Origin: CBDDCQ01 sp965226285
GTDB taxonomy: Bacteria > Bacteroidota > Bacteroidia > Flavobacteriales > Ichthyobacteriaceae
Assembly: GCA_965226285.1 (NCBI GenBank)
Contig: CBDDCQ010000005.1
Span: forward strand, 124,001-188,000
Length of the DNA stretch: 64,000 nucleotides
Direction of reading: 5' to 3'
Shown here piece after piece: positions 36,852 to 46,788 of the stretch. Each line of letters begins with the position of its first letter. Positions within the stretch are counted from its first letter, which is position 1. The position numbers and the translations under genes were made by a program. The notes under the pieces are model-generated. The model was not told the origin of the DNA. It did no database searches and saw only the letters and a program-made list of their open reading frames with translations.

Positions 36852-37585
36852 CAATTTCTTATATAAAAATTATAAATAATTTTACCCTGCTGTCTTTCAG
36901 GTGCTTTATAATTAGGTTTCCAAGTAGTTTTTAGTGCTGCTATTCTAGCATTCTCAAGTAAACAGGGTGCAGAGTTAGTAGTCCCCTTTACTCCAGATTC
37001 TGCACTAAGTACTTCACCTTGTCTATTCACAAGGATTCTTACCACTACCCTTCCTTGTTCTTTACAATCATATTTTGGACGAGGCATCTTTATAGGTGTT
37101 CTACTTCCGAGTTGATAATTTCCTTTTGCTGCTCTATTATTATGATCTTGAACTCCACTATCCAATCTATTAAATGATGTAGAATTCCCTTTAAATGAAC
37201 TCTCCTGCTCTGCCTTAGAATTTACAAAACTCGAAATAGCTGAAAGTACTTCTTTAGAAGGTTTTTTATTTTTCTTTTTAAGTTTTTTTTCCTTTTTTTT
37301 TGAGATTACAGGAGAATCTTCTACGTCTTGAGTAATGACTTTTTCCTTTACTATCTGTTTTTGTGGTTCTAAAGTGCTTTTCTGCTCTACTGGAATAGAC
37401 TTAGAAGGTAATCTCCGCTCAGACTTTAAGACACTAGACCCTCCAAAATCAACCGTTATACCCATCTCCTGAGGAGGATCAAAATAGTTAAGACCATAGA
37501 AAAATAAAACCAACAACAACAATAAATGGACAGCTACTGTAATAACTAATGATTTTCTTTTATCTCCACTATCAAACACTGGCAA
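36851..37585 (-). CDS. TonB-like energy transducer of the ExbB-ExbD operon
   Basis: 244 residues. One membrane helix at about 13-31 contains the TonB-type histidine (ITVAVHLLLLLV). A Lys-rich periplasmic linker (KKKEKKLKKKNKKPSKE) precedes the C-terminal domain with GRVVVRILVNRQGEVLSAE and a closing GKIIYNFYIRN. It transmits proton-motive force from ExbBD to outer-membrane receptors or acts in a Tol-like role. Downstream of exbB and exbD, coupled to folC. Confidence 0.72.
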   Translation of the reverse strand: MPVFDSGDKRKSLVITVAVHLLLLLVLFFYGLNYFDPPQEMGITVDFGGSSVLKSERRLPSKSIPVEQKSTLEPQKQIVKEKVITQDVEDSPVISKKKEKKLKKKNKKPSKEVLSAISSFVNSKAEQESSFKGNSTSFNRLDSGVQDHNNRAAKGNYQLGSRTPIKMPRPKYDCKEQGRVVVRILVNRQGEVLSAESGVKGTTNSAPCLLENARIAALKTTWKPNYKAPERQQGKIIYNFYIRN

Positions 37586-37593
37586 AATTTACT

Positions 37594-37986
37594 CTATTTG
37601 GGGCGAACTGCAACGATTATTTTATACTTATTCCTACTGGCAATATCCATAACTTCTACTACATTTTCAAAAGGCACTTTATATTCTGCCCTTATTGAAA
37701 TCCTTGGATTCTCCTGACCCGATAGTAACTCCTGAAGTTTTAATTCTATATGATTCTTTTCAATGAGGTCTCTATCGATATAGTACTTTAAATCATTAGT
37801 AATACTTACTGATATAATTTGCTTTTGAGTAGATTTTCCCTTGGCTCTAGGCAAAGTTAAATCTAAAGCATGAGTAGTAACTAAAGTGGAAGTAAGCATA
37901 AAAAATATAAGTAAGAGGAATACTATATCCGTCATAGACGACATACTAAACTCTGCACTTACTTTATTTCTTCTTTTTAGATTCAT
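37594..37986 (-). CDS. exbD: ExbD/TolR-family biopolymer transport protein
   Basis: 130 residues. A single N-terminal membrane helix (about 18-38) holds the proton-carrying Asp20 (SSMTDIVFLLLIFFMLTS), followed by a periplasmic domain with LDLTLPRAKG and the closing IIVAVRPK. Partner of the ExbB encoded just upstream; the two genes overlap by 4 bases (ATGA). ExbD versus TolR cannot be decided from sequence alone. Confidence 0.88.
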   Translation of the reverse strand: MNLKRRNKVSAEFSMSSMTDIVFLLLIFFMLTSTLVTTHALDLTLPRAKGKSTQKQIISVSITNDLKYYIDRDLIEKNHIELKLQELLSGQENPRISIRAEYKVPFENVVEVMDIASRNKYKIIVAVRPK

Positions 37987-38699
37987 GTTTTAGGTTCGTT
38001 GAGTATATCTAAAAATTCCACTGTAGTAGCCTCCATTTTATGAATAACTTTATCTACCTTTACCACTAATAAGTTATAACCTATATACGCAATAATACCT
38101 ACTATCAAACCGGCAACTGTAGTAGTCATTGCCGTATAAATTCCCGTGGATAACATCTCTACATCTATCTGTCCACCAGCACTAGCCATTTCATGAAAAG
38201 CTAATATCATACCTATCACAGTACCTAAAAAACCTATCATAGGGGCAGCTCCTGCTATAGTCGCTAATACGTTGACATTGTTATCCATTTTAGAAATTTC
38301 TATTTTACCCGTATTTTCTATGGAAGTTTCAATATCTCTCAAAGATTTTCCTATTCTGGTAATTCCCTTTTCTATCATCCTTACTACAGGAGCATTACTC
38401 TGCTTGCATAAAAACTCTGCCCTTTCTATTTTTCCATTTCGAACATAATCTTTGATACTATTCATAAAGTTTCTATCTACGTTAGATGCTTTTTTTATAG
38501 TAAAATAACGTTCAAAGAAAATATATACCGTTATAATAGAAAGTAAAAACAAAGTAAACATTATAATTTGTCCACCTATACCTCCGCTAGTAACTAATTC
38601 CCAAATAGAAAGCGTTTTTTCTACAGGTTCACCCTGATTCAATGCACTGTTTGAACCTAATATTTTCTGTTGTAGTATTAATAAAAATTCTGTATTCAT
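37983..38699 (-). CDS. exbB: ExbB/TolQ-family proton channel protein
   Basis: 238 residues with three membrane helices: about 38-58 (IIMFTLFLLSIITVYIFFE), about 145-168 (LATIAGAAPMIGFLGTVIGM) and about 188-212 (TTVAGLIVGIIAYIGYNLLV). The helix 2 GFLGTVIGM motif is the channel signature. With ExbD it forms the proton-driven motor for the TonB protein. First gene of the exbB-exbD-tonB-folC run and divergent from the protease gene. A -7 box TAAATTTG is at 38739-38732 on the - strand. Confidence 0.9.
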   Translation of the reverse strand: MNTEFLLILQQKILGSNSALNQGEPVEKTLSIWELVTSGGIGGQIIMFTLFLLSIITVYIFFERYFTIKKASNVDRNFMNSIKDYVRNGKIERAEFLCKQSNAPVVRMIEKGITRIGKSLRDIETSIENTGKIEISKMDNNVNVLATIAGAAPMIGFLGTVIGMILAFHEMASAGGQIDVEMLSTGIYTAMTTTVAGLIVGIIAYIGYNLLVVKVDKVIHKMEATTVEFLDILNEPKT

Positions 38700-38810
38700 T
38701 CTATGATAATTATCCTATATTTCCAAACGCACAAATTTAACATAAAATTTAATATTCTATAATTAAAATTTACTCTTTTCTTATTAGTATTACTAAAAAG
38801 AATATATTAT

Positions 38811-38838
38811 TATATTTGTAGCCAAAATTATATCTTTG
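38811..38838 (+). promoter_or_regulatory. Two candidate -7 boxes for the tail-specific protease operon
   Basis: TATATTTG (38811-38818) and TATCTTTG (38831-38838) both match TAnnTTTG, 32-59 bases before the start at 38870. I see no well-spaced -33 TTG for either. Confidence 0.4.
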
Positions 38839-38869
38839 TTGAATTTAAATTTATAAAACAAAACCTCTT

Positions 38870-40960
38870 ATGAATCTAATTAAACATATCAAAATACTCT
38901 TACTACTGCTACTCTTTAGTTTCTGCTCTGCAAAATTAAAAACAGATGTCCATGATAAAAAAGATGCTATACTTTTAGAACTTTTAAAATACTTATTAGA
39001 AAAAGGACACTACGTTAAAAAGAATATTAACGACAGTTTTTCAAAAGAAGTGTACAATTCTTATTTAGAATCCATAGATGGTAACAAAAGATATTTATTA
39101 CAAGAAGACATTCAAAAATTAGAACAACATAAATTTGATTTGGATGACCAATTCAAAAGTAACGATATAAGTTTCTTTGACCTATCCTTTGAGATATTAG
39201 AAAAAAGAATCAAAGAAATTCAATCCGTATATCTTCAGATATTATCCTCTAATCTCAACTTTAAAAAAAATGAAAAATTTATCATAGATAAAACAAATAT
39301 CACTTATCCAAAAGATAAAAAAGATAGATATAATAGATGGAGAAAGTATATTAAATACAATATATTGAGCAATATATATGACAAAATACAATACGATAAA
39401 AATATCCTAAAAAAAGACACTACTTATATAAAACAACCTCTAAAAGAAAAAATACAAGCAGCCAAAGATGAACTAAAAAAAACCTTAAACGACTACTACG
39501 ATAACCTATTGAGAGACGGGCGAAAAAAATGGCTTTCTAAATATATTAATAGCATTACAACTCAATACGACCCGCATACGACATACTATGCACCCGTAGC
39601 AAAAAAGAAATTTGACATGAACATGTCAGGTCAGTTTGAAGGTATCGGTGCCCGACTTCAGATCAACAATGGCTATTTAACGATAAAAGAAGTCATTATA
39701 GGGGGCCCCGCTTGGAAACAAGGTAAACTCGAAACCGAAGACATTATACTTAAAGTAGCTCAAGAAAATGAAGAATATGTAAATATTGTAGGAATGGCTA
39801 TAGATGATGCAATAGAATTAATCAAGGGAAAAAAGGGAACCAAAGTAAAGCTACGTATCAAAAAAATAGATGGCATCCGCAAAGATGTAATCATCGTAAG
39901 AGGCATTGTGAAAATAGATGAAACCTATGTAAAATCATCTATCATAGAAAAAAAAGGGAAAAAATACGGAATTATACACCTTCCCAAATTTTACATTAGC
40001 ATGGGAAGCAATCAAGTGGACTGCGCAAAAGATGTACTCAGAGAAATCCGTAAACTCAAAAAACAAAAAATAGAAGGTATCGTTTTAGATTTAAGATACA
40101 ATGGCGGTGGTTCGTTACAAAGTTGTGTAAAAATAAGTGGTTACTTTATTAAAAATGGACCTATAGTACAAGTCAAATACAAAGAGTATCCTGCAAAAGT
40201 ATTATCCGATGATGATAAAAATATAGAATACGATGGTCCACTTGTAATACTAGTAAATAATATGTCTGCATCGGCATCCGAAATACTATCTGCCGCTATG
40301 CAAGATTATGGTAGGGCTGTTATTATAGGTAGTGATCAAACTTTTGGAAAAGGTACAGTACAAACTGTATATGGATTAGATAATCTACTAAATTCTGATT
40401 ACGATAAATTTAAACCATTAGGAGCACTCAAATATACTATCCAAAAATTCTATAGAGTAAACGGACAGTCCACTCAAAATAAAGGTGTAAATCCTGATAT
40501 TGTGATGTCTGATAGATACAAATACATCAAGATAAATGAAATAAAAAATGCTATGAAATCAGATAGAATAAAAACTAAGAGTATTCAAAAATACCACAAA
40601 AAGATAGATTTAGATAAAATTAAAAGATTAAGTGCAGAGCGATTAAAAAACAATGAAATGATGAAACTTATAGAAGAACAAGCCAAACTCATCAAAAAAA
40701 GCAGCGAAAGAAAAAACATTACACTAAATCTAAATGCCTATACCACCGAAAATGAAATTCATGCTAAAAAAACAGAAAATATGAATAAACAAGTAGATGA
40801 ATATAAATTTAACTTGAAAGCATTTACCGTAAAAGAAGACATTTTACTAACAAAAACAGATACCGTATTCAAGGTAAAAATGGCAAATTGGCAAAAACAA
40901 ATTGTCAAAGATGTATATATAGACGAAGCGATAAATGTATTAGGCGATCTGTCTAAATGA
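38870..40960 (+). CDS. prc: Tail-specific C-terminal processing protease (Prc/CtpA, S41)
   Basis: 696 residues. The N-terminal leader has a lipobox-like LLFSFC (Cys19), so it may be lipid-anchored in the periplasm. A DUF3340-like N-terminal region is followed by a PDZ domain (about 260-345; GQFEGIGARLQI, GPAWKQGKL, GTKVKLRI). The S41 core has the Ser-Lys dyad in SASASE (Ser about 468) and TFGKGTVQ (Lys about 494). A C-terminal DUF3340 tail completes the E. coli Prc layout. It trims C-termini of periplasmic proteins. The stop overlaps the permease start by 4 bases. A second S41 lipoprotein starts at 63354. Confidence 0.88.
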   Translation: MNLIKHIKILLLLLLFSFCSAKLKTDVHDKKDAILLELLKYLLEKGHYVKKNINDSFSKEVYNSYLESIDGNKRYLLQEDIQKLEQHKFDLDDQFKSNDISFFDLSFEILEKRIKEIQSVYLQILSSNLNFKKNEKFIIDKTNITYPKDKKDRYNRWRKYIKYNILSNIYDKIQYDKNILKKDTTYIKQPLKEKIQAAKDELKKTLNDYYDNLLRDGRKKWLSKYINSITTQYDPHTTYYAPVAKKKFDMNMSGQFEGIGARLQINNGYLTIKEVIIGGPAWKQGKLETEDIILKVAQENEEYVNIVGMAIDDAIELIKGKKGTKVKLRIKKIDGIRKDVIIVRGIVKIDETYVKSSIIEKKGKKYGIIHLPKFYISMGSNQVDCAKDVLREIRKLKKQKIEGIVLDLRYNGGGSLQSCVKISGYFIKNGPIVQVKYKEYPAKVLSDDDKNIEYDGPLVILVNNMSASASEILSAAMQDYGRAVIIGSDQTFGKGTVQTVYGLDNLLNSDYDKFKPLGALKYTIQKFYRVNGQSTQNKGVNPDIVMSDRYKYIKINEIKNAMKSDRIKTKSIQKYHKKIDLDKIKRLSAERLKNNEMMKLIEEQAKLIKKSSERKNITLNLNAYTTENEIHAKKTENMNKQVDEYKFNLKAFTVKEDILLTKTDTVFKVKMANWQKQIVKDVYIDEAINVLGDLSK

Positions 40961-42015
40961 ATAAAATATTAGTTTGCATCTGTACTGTTATATTATGTAT
41001 GGTATCGCTAGCTGCTATATTTTGTTATACTATTATGCCAGATAATACTCCAAATGCAAATGAAATGAACCTTGCTTTGGTAACTAAACCACCAGGATTT
41101 GAAATGACTTTTATAGATTTGAACACTACACGAAAAAATAAGCAATCTATACTAGATTTTTTGATACACGGAAGCAAACAGGTAAGGCAATGGATGCCCA
41201 TTACAAACTATCACTTTACACAAAATGAATTACACTTAGTTGAATATGTTGGAGACGAAATCATAGGACCTAAAAAAATAATACCTCTCCATAAATTTAA
41301 AAAAAATACAGACCTCATCAAAAAGGAGCATATCATACACAAAAGATTTTGGCTAGGCACAGATAAATACGGTAGGGATCTACTCAGTAGATTAATTGTA
41401 GGTAGTAGAGTATCTCTAATAGTCGGAATTATAGCAGTTCTTATATCTCTAATCATAGGGGTAAGTTTAGGCACTATAGCAGGATATTATGGAGGAATTA
41501 TAGATCGAATCATTATGTGGCTAGTCAATGTAATATGGACTATTCCTACATTACTTATGGTGATAGCCATCAGTTTAGCATTAGGCAAAGGGTTTTGGCA
41601 AATGTTTATAGCTATAGGGTTTACTATGTGGGTAGAAGTAGCACGAATAGTAAGAGGACAAGTATTATCTATAAAAGAAAAAGATTATATTAAAGTCAAT
41701 AAATTACTAGGCTTAAATGATTTTCATATCATTTTAAAACATATTATACCCAATATCTTAGGTAGTATTATTGTAATATCTACTGTAAATTTTGCCTCCG
41801 CTATACTTATAGAAAGTGGTTTGAGCTTTCTTGGTATAGGTGTACAGGCGCCCACATCCTCTTGGGGAGGTATGATCAAAGAAAATTATTCATACATCAT
41901 ACTAAATAAGGCATATTTATCTATTATACCTGGACTGACAATTATACTATTAGTACTAAGTTTTATGCTACTGGGAAACTACCTAAGAGACCGTATGGAT
42001 ATTAAAAACATCTAA
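40957..42015 (+). CDS. ABC transporter permease, OppC/DppC family
   Basis: 352 residues. N-terminal membrane helix (about 5-27), then a long periplasmic segment of roughly 110 residues, longer than in typical OppC. FWLGTDKYGRDLLSRLIVG is the OppC signature leading into a five-helix BPD_transp_1 core with the EAA-like loop KVNKLLGLNDFHIILKHIIP and the late SFLGIGVQAPTSSWGG. It would import peptides together with an OppB partner and ATPases, none of which is nearby. It overlaps the protease gene, which may feed it peptides; that link is inference. Confidence 0.82.
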   Translation: MNKILVCICTVILCMVSLAAIFCYTIMPDNTPNANEMNLALVTKPPGFEMTFIDLNTTRKNKQSILDFLIHGSKQVRQWMPITNYHFTQNELHLVEYVGDEIIGPKKIIPLHKFKKNTDLIKKEHIIHKRFWLGTDKYGRDLLSRLIVGSRVSLIVGIIAVLISLIIGVSLGTIAGYYGGIIDRIIMWLVNVIWTIPTLLMVIAISLALGKGFWQMFIAIGFTMWVEVARIVRGQVLSIKEKDYIKVNKLLGLNDFHIILKHIIPNILGSIIVISTVNFASAILIESGLSFLGIGVQAPTSSWGGMIKENYSYIILNKAYLSIIPGLTIILLVLSFMLLGNYLRDRMDIKNI

Positions 42016-42018
42016 AAA

Positions 42019-43002
42019 ATGAGCATTTTAAAATATATTTTATTAAGTTTATTCCTTATGAGTATTCTCTCCTGTGATGAAAGACCTGAAAACAAACAAA
42101 AAAATACAAGAATACTTCCTTCTTCATCCGGCAATATAAATGAATTAGTCATTGTAGTAAACAATTCCCTTTGGAATGGCAAGGTAGGCAAGCAACTCAA
42201 AACTATATTTGAACAAGAAGTAAAAGGCATACCACAACAAGAACCTATATACAGAATACTACACACCACAAAAAAAATGTTTGGCAGAATACTCAAAGTA
42301 CATAGAAATATTTTAGTAGTAGAAATAGGAGATAAAGATTCTTATATCTCAAAAAAGGATAAATACGCCTCACCTCAACAATACCAGAATATCATATCTA
42401 CTACCCCAGAAGGATTGATAAAACTACTAAAGCAAAAACAAAAACAAATTATACAAAAATACAGAACTTCTGATATAGCTATTTTACAAAAAGACCTTAG
42501 AAAAACCTCTTGGAATAAAATACCTTTTTTACAAAACAAAGGTATAAAAATGGATATTCCACAGGCATATACCATCGCCAAAGAAGAAGAAAATTTTATA
42601 TGGATGAAAAAAGAAACTCATAAGTCATCTCTAAGCCTTATGATATATACGATACCCATAAAAAATGAATTTAACTTTAATCCCAATAGTGCAATGATAA
42701 GAGATAGTATAAGTAAAATACATATCCAAAGTTATGTGAAAGATTCATATATGCAAATAGAAAAAGCCTATTTACCTTATATGAGTAATAAAATATTGGA
42801 TAACATGATATGTATAGAAACCAAAGGTGTTTGGAATATGAAAAACGATTTTATGGGAGGGGCTTTTATTAATTATCTCATGATTGATGAAAAAAATAAA
42901 AGACTCATTGGTATAGATGGCTTCTCGTACGCTCCCGCTAAAGAAAAGAGAAATATTATGTTCCAATTAGAAGCTATTCTAAATAGTTTTAGGTTAAAAT
43001 AA
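42019..43002 (+). CDS. DUF4837 family lipoprotein
   Basis: 327 residues. Signal peptide with lipobox LMSILSC (Cys19), then ELVIVVNNSLWNGKVGKQL, IFEQEVKGIPQQEP and a second domain starting around KGIKMDIPQAYTIAKEEENF with W-rich motifs, matching the Bacteroidota DUF4837 family. Function unknown; it is exported and probably lipid-anchored in the envelope. Three bases after the permease stop, so in the same operon, and it converges with the T9SS protein gene at 43019. Confidence 0.75.
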   Translation: MSILKYILLSLFLMSILSCDERPENKQKNTRILPSSSGNINELVIVVNNSLWNGKVGKQLKTIFEQEVKGIPQQEPIYRILHTTKKMFGRILKVHRNILVVEIGDKDSYISKKDKYASPQQYQNIISTTPEGLIKLLKQKQKQIIQKYRTSDIAILQKDLRKTSWNKIPFLQNKGIKMDIPQAYTIAKEEENFIWMKKETHKSSLSLMIYTIPIKNEFNFNPNSAMIRDSISKIHIQSYVKDSYMQIEKAYLPYMSNKILDNMICIETKGVWNMKNDFMGGAFINYLMIDEKNKRLIGIDGFSYAPAKEKRNIMFQLEAILNSFRLK

Positions 43003-43018
43003 TTCTTCTTTCTCTCTT

Positions 43019-45118
43019 TTATTTTAAGATATTCACTACTCCTTTATATATCTGCCCATTAGGTAAAACTATTTGATAGTAATAACTACCTGATGGTAAA
43101 TCTTTACCATCTAATTTACCATCCCATACCTTATCTTTTAACTTGTATTTAGTAATAATTTTACCATTTCTATCAAATATAGTAACCCTTGATTCTGGAT
43201 AAAACTTAACTAAATCGGGTAGCTTCCATGTATCATTTATACCATCTCCATTAGGTGAAAAATAGTTATATATCAATACATTTTTTATCTCTACTTCTTT
43301 TGAAGACACACAACCAAATTTATCTTTTACAGATAATGTATATTTATCCTTTGGTAAATCATGTAAACTAAATACTCTCTGATCCAATTTATATTTTCTA
43401 TTTGCTAATTTTATCTCAAAAGGTTTGTACCCATTTTTTATTTCTACATCTAACCTATTTTCGTTCACCATATTTGATATCACCGGATTAACATTTACTG
43501 TATAAGTAACTGTTTTTATATCACTACAACCAGCAGAATTCTTATATTCATAAGATACTCTGTGACTACCTACCCCCAAAGTTTTAGGGTTAAACTGTGT
43601 AGCCAATATTCCATTTACTTTGTAAATCCCTCCTAAAGGAGTTGCTATATTCAAAGCCTGAACACCATCTTCTACACATATATTTCTATCTACTAAACGA
43701 CTAACCAAAGGTGTTACAGATACAGTAATTTTTTTAGTAATAGTTCTGGCAGTAGCACCTCCTGAAAGAAAAACAGAAACATTATAAGTACCCGCTAAAG
43801 CATAAGTATGAGAAGGTGATGCATCGGTAGAAGTATTGCCATCTCCAAAATCCCAATTATAATTCGTATAGCTTTTTGTAGAGACTGAAAATTTTGTGGC
43901 ATCTCCCTCACACAAACCTTTAGTACTTATATTTATAGCAAAAAATGCTTGAATAAAATTAGGCAACCCCAAATGTGCATGGTGCTTAGCCCTTGAAAAA
44001 GAAACACCCCATCCGGACGGAATATCTTCAGCATAGGTATCAGTAGCTCCTGAAGGGTTGAGATTGATAGCCGTATGATCATAACCACAGGCAAGACCCC
44101 TATTATTTGGATTTTGAATTACGCCCATATACTCTGAAGTATTCACAGATACATATATTTTATTATCTATACCTATTTGCATACAAGAAAGTGGCGATCC
44201 AACAGGTGCATAAATATCTATTTCAGTAGATTTTATTAATCCCGCAGTAGTTAAATCATATTGTACCATATTTCCTCCTCCAATACCTCTCCCATAAGTT
44301 ACATACAATAGATTAGAATTAGGAGAAAATTCTAGTCCAAAACAAGCACCTAGAGCTATAGTTTCCTTTAAAGTAAGCCTACCTGTATCATCATTAAAAT
44401 CATATATATCAAGTTTATTTTCAAAGTATGTAGCCATAGCTAATCTCTTTCCATCTGGAGAAAATTTCATTACCCCCAAATCACCGAAACTACCCAAGCG
44501 ACTACCCACATCTTGAAGAATGGGAGTAGTTGAAATACCTGAAGCAGTAACTTTGTGCAATACAAACCTATTGCTACCTGACTGATGAGTCAGTACCCAA
44601 AAATCTATTCCATTATTATGTAGCGTAACCGTTATTTTTTCAGAAGTATTAGTACCTACCGAATAGCCTGACAATCCAACATTCTTTTGGGTAACTACCC
44701 CTGTACCCGAAGTAAAATCTATCACACTGTAATATGCTATATCAATTCCACCTGGGGGTAAACTAAACAGATAATAAATTTTATCATTCCCTGGATTGGG
44801 AACCACTAAACCCGACTGAACTGCAGAGGGGTCTCCCTTCAAATTATTTACCGGATTACCTAAGTTATCTTTCATCAAATTATGGCTACTATCCCATATA
44901 CTGATACCATCGGAGTAAAATAATAAATTACCAGAACTATCACAAATAGTAGTACATCCTTCAAAAGTCGCCATTTTATTTCCATCCTCTAATACCGTTG
45001 GTGGACTGGTGCTAAAATCTAAGCCAGCATGATGTCCAAAATACCAGATACTAGCTTGCTTTTGAGCAAAAGTACTTAAATAGAAAAATAAGTTTAACAT
45101 GAAAATCCACTTTTTCAT
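43019..45118 (-). CDS. PKD-domain protein with type IX secretion (type B) sorting domain
   Basis: 699 residues. Sec signal peptide ending STFAQ (about residue 19). The N-terminal half is beta-propeller-like with repeats such as GDLGVMKFSPDGKRLAMATY and GLEFSPNSNLLYVTYG. A PKD domain lies at about 405-470 (YNWDFGDGNTSTDASPSHTY) and another beta domain follows. The C-terminal gliding-motility-associated module has YFSPNGDGINDTWKLP and SGSYYYQI. By family knowledge this directs export across the outer membrane by T9SS and cell-surface attachment. The implied T9SS genes are outside the window. Ligand or role unknown. Confidence 0.85.
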   Translation of the reverse strand: MKKWIFMLNLFFYLSTFAQKQASIWYFGHHAGLDFSTSPPTVLEDGNKMATFEGCTTICDSSGNLLFYSDGISIWDSSHNLMKDNLGNPVNNLKGDPSAVQSGLVVPNPGNDKIYYLFSLPPGGIDIAYYSVIDFTSGTGVVTQKNVGLSGYSVGTNTSEKITVTLHNNGIDFWVLTHQSGSNRFVLHKVTASGISTTPILQDVGSRLGSFGDLGVMKFSPDGKRLAMATYFENKLDIYDFNDDTGRLTLKETIALGACFGLEFSPNSNLLYVTYGRGIGGGNMVQYDLTTAGLIKSTEIDIYAPVGSPLSCMQIGIDNKIYVSVNTSEYMGVIQNPNNRGLACGYDHTAINLNPSGATDTYAEDIPSGWGVSFSRAKHHAHLGLPNFIQAFFAINISTKGLCEGDATKFSVSTKSYTNYNWDFGDGNTSTDASPSHTYALAGTYNVSVFLSGGATARTITKKITVSVTPLVSRLVDRNICVEDGVQALNIATPLGGIYKVNGILATQFNPKTLGVGSHRVSYEYKNSAGCSDIKTVTYTVNVNPVISNMVNENRLDVEIKNGYKPFEIKLANRKYKLDQRVFSLHDLPKDKYTLSVKDKFGCVSSKEVEIKNVLIYNYFSPNGDGINDTWKLPDLVKFYPESRVTIFDRNGKIITKYKLKDKVWDGKLDGKDLPSGSYYYQIVLPNGQIYKGVVNILK

Positions 45119-45134
45119 TAGAAATTTTTAAAGT

Positions 45135-45579
45135 TTATTTTATTATTTTACTTTTATAGCCCTTATCATTCCCTTTTGCCCAAAGAGGTACTGGCAACTT
45201 TTCTACCTTAAAACCCAAAGCTATAAGACTCCTTTTTACACTACCTGCTGCACTGTAAGTAACTAAGAATCGTTCTACTAACAAAACACTATACATTTTT
45301 GTAAACATTTCTACTGTCCAAAAATCTCTTGTTGTTTTAATGAACCTAAAATGAGCAGATAAATTACAATACTGCTCCCAATCCAAATAATGAATAGCGT
45401 CAAATATCTTTTGATTACGATTCTACCCCTAACTGCTCCCATCATAATTATTAGGCAAATTTAATCATTTTTTTACGAGATAGGTTTCCAATGCATAAAT
45501 TTTTTAAGTTGTATTTTTTGCGCTCTAAAAAGGTATGGTATGAGAGTCATCTGCGGTCTTATATGATTTCTCTTTTCAT
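45135..45579 (-). pseudogene. mnmD: Decayed mnmD (tRNA wobble-uridine methyltransferase)
   Basis: Two pieces of one family remain. Near 45579 the - strand encodes MKREII, then after a frame change KTADDSHTIP, the typical MnmD opening. From about 45420 to 45135 it encodes DAIHYLDWEQYCN, then FWTVEMFTKMYS, LVTYSAAGSVKRSLIALGF and KVEKLPVP, the MnmD C-terminus. Most of the Rossmann methyltransferase core is missing and stops interrupt the frame. MnmD methylates the aminomethyl group of mnm5s2U34; this copy cannot work. A short product from a TTG at 45386 is possible but would be non-functional. Confidence 0.7.
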
Positions 45580-45588
45580 CATTTTAAA

Positions 45589-46767
45589 CTAATGAGCATG
45601 TCCGTGTCCCATTTGCCCCGATTGTTTAAATAACATCGCATTGAGTTCATAAGCCCCTTCTAGCACTACATCTACCTGAAAATCACTTCCCTCTATTTGT
45701 TTAATTTCATATTTGTTATCTATATAATCTCCTAAAAGCACCCTTTTTTTTACAAAGTGTTCTCCATCTTTTATAAATATATATGCTTCCTCTTTAGTTA
45801 CAATTACTGCGCTATCTGGTAGTGTTTTTGATTTTCTTTTTGATAAAAATATCTTACTTGTAAAAAATTGATTTTGCTTGAGTTTATGCTCCTTATCTAC
45901 AAAATGCCCGTGTACATTTACCGTAAGTGTATTAGGGTTCACCTGTTCATTTATAGTTTCTATCTTTCCATTAAACACCTCATCAAATCCGCTTACCTTA
46001 AAAGTAAAACGCATATCTTTTTTAAGTTTATATACATCTTTTGAAAATACTTGCATTTCAGCGTGCAAATGATTTTTATCTAATACTTGAAATGCAAACT
46101 CCTCTGAAGCTATGTATTTTCCTATGTTTATATTGTTCTTGATAATAGTACCCGAAATGGGCGCACGTAAATAAATACTCTCTTGTATTCCACTGGTCTG
46201 TAATATATTCATATTGATTCCCACTGCCTGTAACTCGAGTTTCATTTTTTCAAAATCAGACACCAAAGTAAAATAATGAGCTTGTATCTCTTTGAACTCA
46301 CTTTGAGAAATTACCCCTTCTTTATATAATTTCTCTTTCCGCTGATAGTCTATCTTCTTTACAGGAACTTTATTTTTAAGTTCTACATACTTATTTTGGA
46401 GTTCCAAATACACAGGGTGTGCTACCACTGCTAATATTTCTCCTTTTTTCACCGTTTCACCTTCTATAAAGTAAGTTTTTTTTATAAATCCCCCCAAGGG
46501 AGCATGTACATTTACCAAACTTTTAGGTGGAACTTGTATATAGCCAGTAGCCCTTATATAATCTCCTATATAGGTATTTTTTATCTTTCCCAATTTAACA
46601 TCAATTAACTTTAATTGCTCTTGGGTAAGTTCTAATTCTCCCTCGGCATGCTCGTGATTATGTCCCCGATGACTATCTTCTACTTTATGTGTATTTTGAT
46701 TGCTTTCAAAGCAATTATAAAAAAATATACAAATAATTACTAATATTACTTTTGTTATCGTTTTCAT
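45589..46767 (-). CDS. RND efflux periplasmic adaptor, CzcB/CusB family
   Basis: 392 residues. Lipoprotein signal with Cys19 (CIFFYNC). A His-rich patch HRGHNHEHAEGE (about 33-44) and a second at the C-terminus (MGHGHAH) suggest metal capture. The barrel-sandwich hybrid motifs are NVHAPLGGFIKKTYFIEGE and YLRAPISGTIIKNNI, with an alpha-helical hairpin between. It bridges the inner-membrane pump and the outer-membrane channel, both encoded by the next gene upstream (46789-51087). Substrate is probably a divalent metal such as Zn, Co, Cd or Ni. Confidence 0.85.
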   Translation of the reverse strand: MKTITKVILVIICIFFYNCFESNQNTHKVEDSHRGHNHEHAEGELELTQEQLKLIDVKLGKIKNTYIGDYIRATGYIQVPPKSLVNVHAPLGGFIKKTYFIEGETVKKGEILAVVAHPVYLELQNKYVELKNKVPVKKIDYQRKEKLYKEGVISQSEFKEIQAHYFTLVSDFEKMKLELQAVGINMNILQTSGIQESIYLRAPISGTIIKNNINIGKYIASEEFAFQVLDKNHLHAEMQVFSKDVYKLKKDMRFTFKVSGFDEVFNGKIETINEQVNPNTLTVNVHGHFVDKEHKLKQNQFFTSKIFLSKRKSKTLPDSAVIVTKEEAYIFIKDGEHFVKKRVLLGDYIDNKYEIKQIEGSDFQVDVVLEGAYELNAMLFKQSGQMGHGHAH

Positions 46768-46788
46768 TTTTCTAATGTAGTTTGATAT

